A DNA stretch of 64,000 nt. Source: JAGFIY01 sp964499285 (GTDB lineage: Bacteria; Bacteroidota; Ignavibacteria; Ignavibacteriales; Melioribacteraceae). The position numbers and the translations under genes were made by a program. Below are positions 1-8,867 of this stretch, in pieces. Under the pieces are notes generated by a model. The model had not been told where the DNA came from, did not search any database, and was given only the letters and a program-made list of their open reading frames with translations. Within the stretch, counting starts at the first letter, position 1. Each line of letters begins with the position of its first letter. The stretch is from the NCBI GenBank assembly GCA_964499285.1, contig CAZCLA010000016.1, positions 1-64,000 on the forward strand, written 5' to 3'.

Positions 1-1349
1 GGAATATAGATTTCGCCGAACTGTTCAAGTGAATCAATTCCGTCTTGATAATACTCCCTTCCGGTTAACGTATCGCTAGGTTTTATTTCACCACCCAATT
101 CCATTTTAGGCTTTGTACTCGAATATCGTTTAACTTCATCGACTTTCTTATTATCATCTTCCGAATAGAAGAAATAAATGAGAAAAAACCCTAGAAAGAT
201 TATTACGGAAAGTACAATCCAAAAAATTGGACCAAATGATAAATGTGATGGTTTATCAATTTGAGGTTCATAATCTTTAATTTCTCTTTCCAAAGGTTTT
301 TCTACAATAATATTTTTATCCTCATTCTTCTTCGAATCGAATTGTGGTTCACTGCCTTCTTCTCTTAACTCCGTTTCATCGGACTCAATTTGCTCGTCTA
401 TCACGCTGATGGTTTTCTCAACTTCTTCAAACGGATCTTCGTAAATACTTTTTTTCTCTTCAATTTCGGATGAATCTTCTTCGGGTCCATTTATATCTGA
501 GGCATCTATTGTTTCTTCGTCTTGAAATTCTTTTTTTAATTCGTCGCCCCAGTTCCAACCTTCGTCTATATTAGATTCAGCTTTGTCTGAAAGATTGTCT
601 AATTCGGTATCCGTCTTTAATTCATCTTCATCAATAATTGGAGTAACATCATCGGAAAAATCTTGAATTTCTTCTTGGTCAATTAATTCATCACCAAATT
701 CTTCGAGATCTTCTTCAGATGATGACATTTCTTTATTGACATTAACAATCACATACTCTTTATCATCATCGAGTTTGGATTGGGCAACTAAATCCCGTAA
801 TTCACTCTCATCTTCAACCGAATCTGCGACCTCTGATTCATCGGCAGTATAAGATGTAACTTCGCTCCAGAAATCAAAATCTTGAAGAATTTCAGAACTA
901 TTAATTAATTCATCAATTTTATTATCGAGATTTTCTGTTTCTGGAGAGAAGGAAGATTGGACATCATCGGTTTTATAAACCGGAAGCAACGGCGCATCAA
1001 TGCTTAGACTGAATATTTCGTCACTATAATTATTACTCGTCTTATCTAAACTTGATAGATCAAAAGTTAAGTAGAATGCGTCAGTATCGTCAATTCCGGG
1101 TTTTCGCTTTGGCAGAAAATAAACCACCTTCTTGGTCATTCCAAAATCAGTTTTGATTATTGATCTTTCTTCACGGGTCAAAGGTTCTTCTCTTAAAACA
1201 AATATCCCGAGTTGATCAATTTCCATTGCGTTGTTATCATCAAGCTTTGCTGATATTTTTTCCAAAATTGATTGAAATACTTTCTCCTTAGCAGTGGGAG
1301 AAATATTTAATATCCCGCAAAACTTTTTTTTGAGTTCGTCTTTTGTCAT
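1..1349 (-). CDS. HU-like domain protein with acidic linker and one membrane span (C-terminus off the edge)
   Basis: An open frame of 449 codons starts at ATG 1349 and runs off the left edge without a stop. Residues 1-80 look like an HU/IHF-fold domain: a helical start (MTKDELKKKF), then a G-[IV]-F strand turn (IDQLGIFVL, 44-52) and a final FLPKRK strand. Residues about 90-365 are a very acidic, Ser/Asp/Glu-rich low-complexity linker. One hydrophobic span follows at 374-395, so the N-terminus should be cytoplasmic and the missing C-terminus periplasmic. In Bacteroidota, HU-like domains of the CCDC81 type fused to a membrane span and a C-terminal SPOR (peptidoglycan-binding) domain are known. 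A SPOR domain is my inference, because that part lies outside the window. It is the last gene of a three-gene operon, 38 bases after the barrel gene. Confidence 0.75.
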   Translation of the reverse strand, partial: MTKDELKKKFCGILNISPTAKEKVFQSILEKISAKLDDNNAMEIDQLGIFVLREEPLTREERSIIKTDFGMTKKVVYFLPKRKPGIDDTDAFYLTFDLSSLDKTSNNYSDEIFSLSIDAPLLPVYKTDDVQSSFSPETENLDNKIDELINSSEILQDFDFWSEVTSYTADESEVADSVEDESELRDLVAQSKLDDDKEYVIVNVNKEMSSSEEDLEEFGDELIDQEEIQDFSDDVTPIIDEDELKTDTELDNLSDKAESNIDEGWNWGDELKKEFQDEETIDASDINGPEEDSSEIEEKKSIYEDPFEEVEKTISVIDEQIESDETELREEGSEPQFDSKKNEDKNIIVEKPLEREIKDYEPQIDKPSHLSFGPIFWIVLSVIIFLGFFLIYFFYSEDDNKKVDEVKRYSSTKPKMELGGEIKPSDTLTGREYYQDGIDSLEQFGEIYI

Positions 1350-1387
1350 TTCTTAACTTTTATTTTATGACTTAGTTTTTTTTTCAA

Positions 1388-2980
1388 TTACCAGTTGTAT
1401 TTAACACCGCCTATAACGTCAAACGGTTTATCGGTATAACCTGGGAAAATATAATTATTTCTATTCAGCAGATTTTGAAACTCGACAAATATTTCGAGAT
1501 CATTCAATAAATTAAATGTCCCTTTCACCGCGGCATTAATATAGTCGCTGATCTGTCCGTTATTATTATTATTAACATACAACTTTGAATAATACCTTAA
1601 CGATGGTTCAATTCCAAAACCGAAATCAAATTTGTAATTATAAAAAGCAGTTGCTTTGTACTCCGGTTCGAACGGAACGTAATTACCGTTTTCAAACTTC
1701 ACCGAATTGTAATTAAGGTCTGCATAAAACATTCCGTAAGGACCTTGATAAAATATAAAATTTACAAAACCTTCTATCCTCTTTATTCCGGCAGCTGTTC
1801 TAAGATCATAATAACCTTGAGTTGTAACGTCACCGAAATAAAGATAATTATCAATTTTTGAGAATGTTCCGCCAATATTTATCTCAAAATATTTATCGAA
1901 TTGATATCTTACAGCACCTTTAATTTTAAACTTATCTTTCTCAGAAAGATTTTCGGTTATGCCGAAATTAAAATATCTATTGTGCTCCAAAAAGTTTTTA
2001 TAAGTTTTATTCCTAAGAGCGGGATTGTATTCCGCAAACAATGTTAAGTTATTATTCAACTTGGCTGTCAATTTCGCAACCGGAGTAACTAGCTCCGTAT
2101 CTTCTGATTGATAGTATGATGCTCCGGCTTCTAATGTAATACCTTTTGCAAAATTAAATCTTAATTTTCCATAAGTGGAATAGTAGTTAGTGTTTGCATC
2201 TGCACTCAAATTATTCTTTAGTGATTGATTTTTAAAAAGTACTCCAAAAAGCAATGCTGTATTTCCAAGATTAAATCTAACATCAAGCAAAGGACTTATT
2301 AAAATTTCGGAGAGATTATTTTCCTTAAAAGTAAGGTTCTCAAAAGTAGTACTAAAATTGTAGTTGAATAAAGATGATGATTGATTTTCAAATTTGAGTT
2401 TAGTGTTGTAAGCTTGAGTTTTCCTCTCAAATTCAGGATTAGCTGAAGCAAAAAATCTATAACTGTTTTGATAATAATTCCCATTTATACTTATTGAGGA
2501 ACCTGAAAGAAAATCCGAATCCGAACTTATGAAAAACATCGCACCTACACCTGCAGCAGTTTCGTTGTATTGAGAATTATTTTCATATTCGTTAATGTTT
2601 AATCCGCTCACGTTTGCATAAATAACTGAGGACTCGAAAGATTGCTGAATGTTGAATTTGCCTATAGGAATAGTATGAATTCCTGCCCCAACCTCAAATT
2701 GACCGTTTATGTATCTTGTTCCTGGATATAAAATAATTTGAGGCATAAAAGGTTCGGAAATATCAGAAATAGAAAATTGCTCTGTTGAAACCGATGGAGT
2801 AAAAAACTCCGGCGATACAATCGAAACAGGTTCGGGTTTTTTCTTTAATGCTTTTGGAACGGTTACTGTCTGCCTCCCGGTTATAACAAACTCGGGAAGT
2901 TCTATACTCTGTCCTTGATTTGTTTCCTGTGAAAAAATCATCACGGGAATCAACGTGATAATTAAAAAAATCTTTCTCAT
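1388..2980 (-). CDS. TonB-receptor-like outer-membrane beta-barrel without an obvious plug
   Basis: 530 residues. The signal peptide ends around MIFSQ|ET. The mature start carries ELPEFVITGRQ, which resembles the start of TonB-dependent receptors. From about residue 80 the protein is a run of alternating amphipathic strands (GQFEVGAGIH, ADLNYNSVKFENG, PSLRYYSKLYVN) and it ends in ...GGVKYNW, an aromatic C-terminal residue typical of BAM substrates. I see no plug-domain signature, and the length is short for a TonB receptor (usually 650-1000), so transport may not be its role. The start codon overlaps the stop of the upstream TPR gene by four bases (ATGA), indicating translational coupling. 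A structural partner of the TPR protein is a reasonable guess. Confidence 0.7.
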   Translation of the reverse strand: MRKIFLIITLIPVMIFSQETNQGQSIELPEFVITGRQTVTVPKALKKKPEPVSIVSPEFFTPSVSTEQFSISDISEPFMPQIILYPGTRYINGQFEVGAGIHTIPIGKFNIQQSFESSVIYANVSGLNINEYENNSQYNETAAGVGAMFFISSDSDFLSGSSISINGNYYQNSYRFFASANPEFERKTQAYNTKLKFENQSSSLFNYNFSTTFENLTFKENNLSEILISPLLDVRFNLGNTALLFGVLFKNQSLKNNLSADANTNYYSTYGKLRFNFAKGITLEAGASYYQSEDTELVTPVAKLTAKLNNNLTLFAEYNPALRNKTYKNFLEHNRYFNFGITENLSEKDKFKIKGAVRYQFDKYFEINIGGTFSKIDNYLYFGDVTTQGYYDLRTAAGIKRIEGFVNFIFYQGPYGMFYADLNYNSVKFENGNYVPFEPEYKATAFYNYKFDFGFGIEPSLRYYSKLYVNNNNNGQISDYINAAVKGTFNLLNDLEIFVEFQNLLNRNNYIFPGYTDKPFDVIGGVKYNW

Positions 2981-5687
2981 AATTCTTTCAGTTTTTTATT
3001 AGCTTCTCTACCCAGTTGATCGTTTTTGTGTTTATTATAGACTGCTCTGTACATTTCCTTTGCATTCGATTTATCGCCAAGTTTAACGTAACAATCTCCT
3101 AATCTAAGAAGTGATTTTGAATACCATTCATCATAAAGTGAAAAAACGGAACGAACTCTCACAAATGCAGAAATTGCCTCATTAAATTTTTCTTGTTCGA
3201 ACAATGTTTCTCCGTAGTAATACTGTGCCTTGGCGCCTATATCGTCACTTCTATTTTCACCGAGATCCTTGAATAAATATTCAGCATTTTCATAACTTCC
3301 CCTTGCTAATTCCATAATACCCATTTCAATTTTTGCTTTGGCTGCAAATATTGTATCGTCGTAATATTGTATCAATTGGTTGTAAGTTGAAAATGCTCCG
3401 GAAAAATCTTCTTTCTGAATTTGTGCGCTTGCTTTGAAAAATAATATCTCTGCTACGCGCGGAGACTTAGGCACTTTGTTTTCCACTCTTTCGTAAAGAT
3501 CTAAAGCTTTATCATACTCCCCAAGTTCATTGTAGATTGTACCGAGTTCTATCACCGCAGCGATACCGATTTCCGAACCAAGATCTTTATTCATAGCATT
3601 ATAAAAATGCTGAATTGCTTCTTCGTTCTTTCCAAGATTCTGAGAACACTTCCCCATCCAATAATGTGAATCTTGAACCAAAGAACTTCTCGGATATTGG
3701 TTGATAACTTCTGAATAATTTATAAGAGCCATCGCATAGTTTGCATTGCTGTAATAAATCTCAGCTTTTCTAAATTGTATTTGATCTCCAATTCGTGAAT
3801 CCGGATTTGAAATTAAAAATTGATCAATAAAATCAATAGCATTTTCAGGTTGATCTTTGGCAATGTAACAATCTTGAATTCCCTTTACGGCATCAAATAT
3901 ATATGGAGTGTTGGGAAATTCGTTTATAACTTTAGCATAATAGGTGATAGCATTTTCGTAAAGACCCATATTATAATATGAATCACCGATAGAATAAAAG
4001 GAAATCGGGACGATCGCACTATTTGGATAACGCTGCGGAATTTGTTTATACTCTTCAATTGCTTCATCAAAATTATTCTGTTGAAATTTAATCCAGCCTA
4101 TCAAGTACTGCGAATCATCAGCATATTTTCCATTTGGAAATTTTTGCTGAAGTTGACGGAAAGTTGAAATTGCCTCGTTCGATCTCCCAGATTTGAACAA
4201 TGCTTGTCCGTATTGATAAAACGCGAAATCGTTGTTCAATAAACTTTTATCAAGATTAAAAATCTCGCGGTAAATCTGACTGGCCCTCTCAAAATTTTTA
4301 CTGCCATAGTATGAATCCGCAAGTCTAAATTTTGCATCTATAATCGAATCATCTTTTGGATATTTTTGTATAAACTCGTTGAAATAAAAAACTGCATTTG
4401 TATAATCACCAGAATTAAAATGAGAATACGCCCTTCCGTATAGTGACTGCCTATTAAGCTCATCCGAATCAGATGACACCTTCGAAAAAAACTGTGCGGC
4501 ACTTTCAAAATTACCGACTGCAAAATATGCTTCTGCAATATAGAAATTTACTATATCCTGTTCGAAATATGGGAATGATGCGTTCACGGAAGAAAGCGTT
4601 GCAATGCAGTCATTGAATTCATTTAAGTAATAAAGCGAAATTCCAAGTCCTAAAAAAGCTCGGTTCTTATCAGCTTCTTCCAAATCGGTTTCAAGACTTT
4701 CTGAGAAATAATTAAAAGCGCTTTTAAAATCTTTTTTCTCCAAACTGATTTGTCCAAGCAGAACATTTGCTTTGTTTTTTAAATCCAAATCGGAGGAGCC
4801 AGCTGCAGCTAAAAGAAATCTTTCTGCTCTCGGAAATTGATTCCTGTTGAAATAAATTATACCGGCATTTAATTGCACATTATTTACATTTGGATGTCCA
4901 GGATATTTGCTCGAAAATTCATCATATAAAAGCAAAGCCTGATCTTCCTCTTGAGAATATCTTTTACACTCAGCACTCCAAAATAATGCTTGCGCGGCAA
5001 TAGAATCAGAAGCATTCTTGGACAATTCTCTAAATAAATTAAATGATTCATCATAATTATTAAGCTGAAAATTTACCCAAGCCATGCCGAATTTAATCTG
5101 TTCTTCTCGGGATTTTGTTGGGGCTTTGGCAAGAAGCTCTTCGTAAATTTTTACTGCACTGCCAAATTCCTTCAATCTAAAAAATGCACTTGCAAGAACA
5201 TAGTTTGCTTCTTCTTGCTGTTGTTTTGGAAGCTCATATATCAGTGGATCGCTTAATTCCAAAATGACATTATCATACTTTTTGAGCCGAAAATAACATA
5301 TGCCAATTCTATATTGTGCAAGTGGTGCATATTCTGTGTCTGAATAATATGCTAGAAGTTCATCATAAGATGAAACAGCTTTTTCGAACTCNNNNNNNNN
5401 NNNNNNNNNNNNNNNNNNNNNNNNNNNNNNNNNNNNNNNNNNNNNNNNNNNNNNNNNNNNNNNNNNNNNNNNNNNNNNNNNNNNNNNNNNNATTTTGAGG
5501 AAGAAATTAGTTCTTTATCAACACCATCAATAACTAATATTTCTTCGAACTGCTTTAGAGCCTGGATGTAATTTTTTTCGTTGAATGATGTGAAGGCTTG
5601 GTTATAAATTTCTGCTGTGGTTTTCTGTTGGCCAAATAATGAAATAGAGGCAAGGAAAAAAATTATTGTTTGCTTAATCTTCATCAT
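2977..5687 (-). CDS. Secreted tetratricopeptide-repeat protein, interrupted by an assembly gap
   Basis: The N-terminal piece (start 5687) has a signal peptide (hydrophobic IIFFLASISLF, then GQQ) and a first TPR (ALKQFEEIL). After the run of Ns the frame continues from 5391 (FEKAVSSYDELLAYY) to the stop at 2977 with about 20 TPR or Sel1-like helical pairs, such as AIEEYKQIPQRYPNSA and NAITYYAKVINEFPNTPY. The total is roughly 860 residues plus the gap. The two parts are in different frames if the gap is exactly 100 bases; a true length of 3n+2 bases would join them. The repeats resemble YbgF/BamD-type periplasmic scaffolds. It is first in the operon, coupled to the barrel gene by an ATGA overlap. 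Confidence 0.8.
5392..5491. other. Assembly gap (100 N)
   Basis: Exactly 100 Ns lie inside the TPR gene. The round number suggests a scaffold join of unspecified length. The flanking coding frames only agree if the true length is 2 modulo 3, so the 100 should not be read as a measured distance. TPR repeats are a common cause of such assembly breaks. Confidence 0.98.
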
Positions 5688-5859
5688 AAAAAATCGATTT
5701 TTGATAGTAAATATAGTTATAGAATGACAAACAATTCAGGGCACAATAATATATCCTTTGAGTGCGGAACTTTTCCCCCGAATTCTAGATTATTTATTCA
5801 AATATAGTTATATATTTATATTATAAAATAGTTCCATTATTAACAACAACGGAGAAATT

Positions 5860-6474
5860 ATGAAACGAAAATTAATAACTTTTTTTGCTGTGCTGTTATT
5901 CAGTTTTCCGATTTTTTCACAAGGATTAAGCATCGGTCCTAGCGTTGGCTATATTGATGTAAGCTCAACAGATTATTTCACATCGGGATTTGAGAATGGT
6001 GAATTTGATCTTTCTACAGGTTTGCGTTACGGCTTTAAAGCAAGAGCAAGTCTTCCATTGCTCCCATTGACGTTTACAGGACATATTTACTATGCATCAA
6101 TTACTGTCGATGGTTCTTATTCCGGGACAACATTTGAATCTGAGAGCAGCTTACTTAATGCAGCAATTGGAGCGGAGTGGAACTTACTTCCGGGACCAAT
6201 TCAACCATATGCTGCTCTGGATATTCTCTATTCAAAGACAGGTGATGTATCTTTCTCGACTATTGTTAATGGTCAAGCTTTCGAAGGATCAAATGATGGA
6301 TCGTCGCGTACAGGTTTGGGAATAGGAGTTGGAGCGACTATAACATTAATTCCGATCATTGATTTGGATGCATCGGTAAAATACAACTTCAACAATTTGT
6401 TTGGGAAAGAGGACGGAGAAGAAAATTTTAACACTTATAGTTTTATGGTTTCCGTTCTATTCGATATTCTTTAA
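5860..6474 (+). CDS. Small outer-membrane beta-barrel protein
   Basis: 204 residues with a clear signal peptide (charged MKRK, hydrophobic core, cleavage near PIFSQ|GL). The mature part is Gly-rich alternating strands (LSIGPSVGYIDV, GLRYGFKARASL, GLGIGVGATITL, SVKYNFNNLFG) and ends SFMVSVLFDIL. This fits an eight-stranded barrel of the OmpW/OmpA-like 'outer membrane protein beta-barrel' type. A ribosome-binding site (CGGAGAAATT) precedes ATG 5860. It is monocistronic and is closed by the hairpin at 6481-6508. No substrate can be assigned. Confidence 0.75.
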   Translation: MKRKLITFFAVLLFSFPIFSQGLSIGPSVGYIDVSSTDYFTSGFENGEFDLSTGLRYGFKARASLPLLPLTFTGHIYYASITVDGSYSGTTFESESSLLNAAIGAEWNLLPGPIQPYAALDILYSKTGDVSFSTIVNGQAFEGSNDGSSRTGLGIGVGATITLIPIIDLDASVKYNFNNLFGKEDGEENFNTYSFMVSVLFDIL

Positions 6475-6480
6475 AACAAA

Positions 6481-6508
6481 AAAGTCCGGTTCAATCGAGC
6501 CGGACTTT
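6481..6508. terminator. Bidirectional intrinsic terminator
   Basis: A 12-bp stem (AAAGTCCGGTTC with GAGCCGGACTTT, one G-T wobble) and a 4-base loop, followed by Ts on the plus strand and by a longer T tract on the minus strand. It sits between two convergent genes and can end both transcripts. Confidence 0.9.
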
Positions 6509-6534
6509 TAAATTAAATGTGATCATTTAAAAGT

Positions 6535-7296
6535 TTAGTTCATCAGTTTTAATTCATAATCGCACAAACTTTTATATTTGCTATCCTTCAGCCCTTTGTT
6601 GAAAGATTCTTTTGCATTTGCTAAGTCGTTAAGTCCTTTATATGCTTTACCTTGATAATAATAAGGACCGCCGACAGAAATTGACTTACGATGTTCAAGG
6701 GCATTGTTTGCAGCCGATAAAGCTTTTTCGAACTGCCCCATTTCTATGTATGTCTCAGCCATCATTAAATAAGCGGCATCATAATCAAAATGCTCTACGG
6801 CTTTAGCTAAATAATCAACAGCCTGAGGATATTTGCCGTCCGATTTTGCGGATGAGCCAAGTTTTGTATAACATTTACTAATGTATTCATTCGCTTTTGC
6901 TTTGAGACTATTCTTCTCAGTAAGCTGCTCGAACTTAACAAAATTATCTATTGCTTCCTGATAACTTCCTTTACTGAAATATAAACCACCCAATCCATTG
7001 TAAGCCAAATCAAAATTAGGGTTGCTTTTTATAGCTTCCTTGAAAGCAGTTTCTGCTTCGTCAAATTTTCTTAGTTTTTTTAGAGAGACACCTTTTTGGT
7101 AGTAAATTCTGTAGTCATTAGAAGATTTTAGAGCAAGATCATAATTTGAGATGGCGCCAGAATAATCACCTGCCTTTAACTTGCTGTTGCCTTCGTTATA
7201 AGCTTTTGCTGCTTCCGCATCCATTTCGGCATCTTGTGCAAATATCGAAATAGATACAAACAGAAAAGTTATTAGGAGATTGAAGATTCGTTTCAT
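6535..7296 (-). CDS. Periplasmic TPR-repeat protein
   Basis: 253 residues from ATG 7296, chosen because AAGGA lies six bases upstream and the signal peptide (MKRIFNLLITFLFVSISIFA|QD) then starts properly; an ATG 30 bases further up would add ten residues ahead of it. At least five TPR units follow (AYNEGNSKLKAGDYSGAISN, GLGGLYFSKGSYQEAIDNF, YLMMAETYIEMGQFEKALSA, GPYYYQGKAYKGLNDLANAK). No enzymatic domain is visible; it is probably a protein-interaction scaffold in the periplasm. It lies 42 bases downstream of a tRNA-Leu gene on the same strand and probably shares its transcript. Confidence 0.8.
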   Translation of the reverse strand: MKRIFNLLITFLFVSISIFAQDAEMDAEAAKAYNEGNSKLKAGDYSGAISNYDLALKSSNDYRIYYQKGVSLKKLRKFDEAETAFKEAIKSNPNFDLAYNGLGGLYFSKGSYQEAIDNFVKFEQLTEKNSLKAKANEYISKCYTKLGSSAKSDGKYPQAVDYLAKAVEHFDYDAAYLMMAETYIEMGQFEKALSAANNALEHRKSISVGGPYYYQGKAYKGLNDLANAKESFNKGLKDSKYKSLCDYELKLMN

Positions 7297-7338
7297 AGTT
7301 TTTTCCTTACTTATTATACTTATCAAATGAGAATGGAG

Positions 7339-7422
7339 TGCGGAAGAGGGGACTCGAACCCCTACGCCCTTGCGAGCACTACCCCCTCAAAGTAGCGTGT
7401 ATACCAATTTCACCACTTCCGC
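7339..7422 (-). tRNA. tRNA-Leu (anticodon GAG)
   Basis: 84 bases. The acceptor stem GCGGAAG pairs with CTTCCGC, with discriminator A. The anticodon stem CTACT/GGTAG closes the loop TTGAGGG, giving anticodon GAG (Leu, CUU/CUC). A long class II variable arm follows, and the T loop is GGTTCGAGTCC. CCA is not encoded. A possible -10 (TATATT) lies about 20 bases upstream of the 5' end on the minus strand, and the TPR gene begins 42 bases downstream. Confidence 0.95.
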
Positions 7423-7586
7423 AAAAATCGAAGTTAGAAAATATAGCTACTTTGAAAAAAAAGCAACACTCAAATATTAATTTTACGCACTCTCGAACTA
7501 ATACATAGAAAATAAGATAAGTGTTCCTATAATGCAGGAGAAAAATTTTTCCACGGAAATTACGGGTGATTTTTGATATTAATTTT

Positions 7587-8300
7587 CTATAAATCACCGG
7601 TGATGGGTTTAACAGTAATTTCCTCAACTACCATATTTGACTTTATCGAATAAAATTCAAAAATGATCCTCGCCAATTCCTCGGGAGACATCATTTTACC
7701 GGTTGATTTTTCCAATACATGGTTGGGCCATATCGGAGTTTTAGTTGCACCGGGCAATACATTTATTATTCTAATATTTGTTCCCCGCAACTCTTCTCTT
7801 AAAACATTTGAAAATGCTAAAAGCCCTGCCTTGGAGGCAGCATAAACACCGCTTTTAGTGAAAACCTTTGTTGCCGCAGCAGAGAGAATATTAATAATTG
7901 TTCCTCTATTGCGTTCAATCATTTTTGAAAGCACCGATTTTGTGGTGTGAATCGCACCAATTAAATTGGCTGATATTATTTCTTCAACCTCTTTGGATGT
8001 AGTATCGGTAACTAATTTAAAAGCCGTCATCCCGGCGTTATTAATCAAACAATCTATATTATAATTATTCTCAATCTTCTCATTTATTCTTTTTAAATCT
8101 TCTATTTTAGAAATATCAGCCGGTTCGAAAATGAATTTCCCTTTTTCGCTCAATAATTCTTTTTGAAATCTTTCAAGCTGCGATTCCTTTCTTGAAGAAC
8201 CGAGAACATTAAATCCGTTCTTAACAAAAACTTTACTTAAAGCCCTGCCGATGCCAGTGGCAGCACCGGTTATCCATGTAATATTTTGTTTATCTGTCAT
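7587..8300 (-). CDS. SDR-family oxidoreductase, possible sepiapterin or pteridine reductase
   Basis: 237 residues, classical short-chain dehydrogenase. The Rossmann motif TGAATGIG is at 11-18, NNAG at 87-90, and the catalytic set is Ser140, Tyr153 and Lys157 (YAASK). A Ser-Ser-Arg stretch after strand 2 suggests NADPH preference. The start overlaps the stop of folE by four bases, and PTPS lies directly before folE. That context makes the last, sepiapterin-reductase-like step of tetrahydrobiopterin synthesis the most attractive role, or pteridine reduction. The sequence alone shows only a generic SDR. An 8-bp inverted repeat (GGTGATTT/AAATCACC) spans its last codons but lacks a T run. Confidence 0.85.
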   Translation of the reverse strand: MTDKQNITWITGAATGIGRALSKVFVKNGFNVLGSSRKESQLERFQKELLSEKGKFIFEPADISKIEDLKRINEKIENNYNIDCLINNAGMTAFKLVTDTTSKEVEEIISANLIGAIHTTKSVLSKMIERNRGTIINILSAAATKVFTKSGVYAASKAGLLAFSNVLREELRGTNIRIINVLPGATKTPIWPNHVLEKSTGKMMSPEELARIIFEFYSIKSNMVVEEITVKPITGDL

Positions 8301-8863
8301 ACTCGTTTGTGAGAGATTAAATTTAGAAATTCAGCTCTTGTTCTAGCGTCCTCGGTGAAGATACCAGCCATCGCACTTGTTGTGGTTATTGAATTCTGTT
8401 TTTGCACTCCTCGCATCATCATACACATATGGTAAGCTTCGCAAACAATAGCAACTCCTTGCGGTTCTAAATATTTGTTTAGAGTGTCGGCAATTTCTTT
8501 AGTCATTCTTTCTTGAACCTGTAGTCTTCTGGCAAAAACATCAACAATTCTCGGAATTTTACTCAAGCCAACAATCTTTCCTTTCGGGATATAAGCGATA
8601 TGGATTTTCCCGAAGAATGGCAGCAAATGGTGTTCGCACATACTGTAAAAATCAATATCTTTTACGATGACCATTTCATCGTACTTTTCCTCAAAAACAG
8701 CTCCGTTTAAAACTTCTTCAATATTTTGATTGTAACCTTGAGTTAAAAACTCATAAGCTTTTGCCACTCGTTCCGGTGTTTTAATCAAACCTTCACGATT
8801 AGGATCCTCTCCAATTTCTTTAAGAATCGCCTCCACATTTTTGGATACTTCATTAATATTCAA
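8297..8863 (-). CDS. folE: GTP cyclohydrolase I
   Basis: 188 residues, full length for FolE type IA. It converts GTP to 7,8-dihydroneopterin triphosphate. The zinc ligands Cys76 and His79 (SMCEHHLLPFFG) and Cys147 (HMCMMMRG) are present, as are the GLIKTPERVAKAY N-terminal helix and the final TTSAMAGIF segment. It follows the PTPS gene after four bases and overlaps the SDR gene by four, so the three are translated together. The product can feed folate, queuosine or tetrahydrobiopterin; the neighbours favour the last. Confidence 0.97.
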   Translation of the reverse strand: MNINEVSKNVEAILKEIGEDPNREGLIKTPERVAKAYEFLTQGYNQNIEEVLNGAVFEEKYDEMVIVKDIDFYSMCEHHLLPFFGKIHIAYIPKGKIVGLSKIPRIVDVFARRLQVQERMTKEIADTLNKYLEPQGVAIVCEAYHMCMMMRGVQKQNSITTTSAMAGIFTEDARTRAEFLNLISHKRV

Positions 8864-8867
8864 AACA

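Noticed and set aside
5352..5687. A separate 111-residue gene across the N run
   Set aside because: It is the N-terminus of the TPR protein; its apparent end comes from reading on in the wrong frame after the 100-N placeholder.
7565..7598. 8-bp inverted repeat at the end of the SDR gene as a terminator
   Set aside because: The stem spans the last codons, the loop is 18 bases and no T run follows on the minus strand.
7379..7627. Open frame of 82 codons on the minus strand ending in a Gly-Ile-His-Ala-Thr-Leu-Arg-Gly tail
   Set aside because: It reads through the tRNA-Leu gene; the tail is the usual artefact of translating a tRNA.
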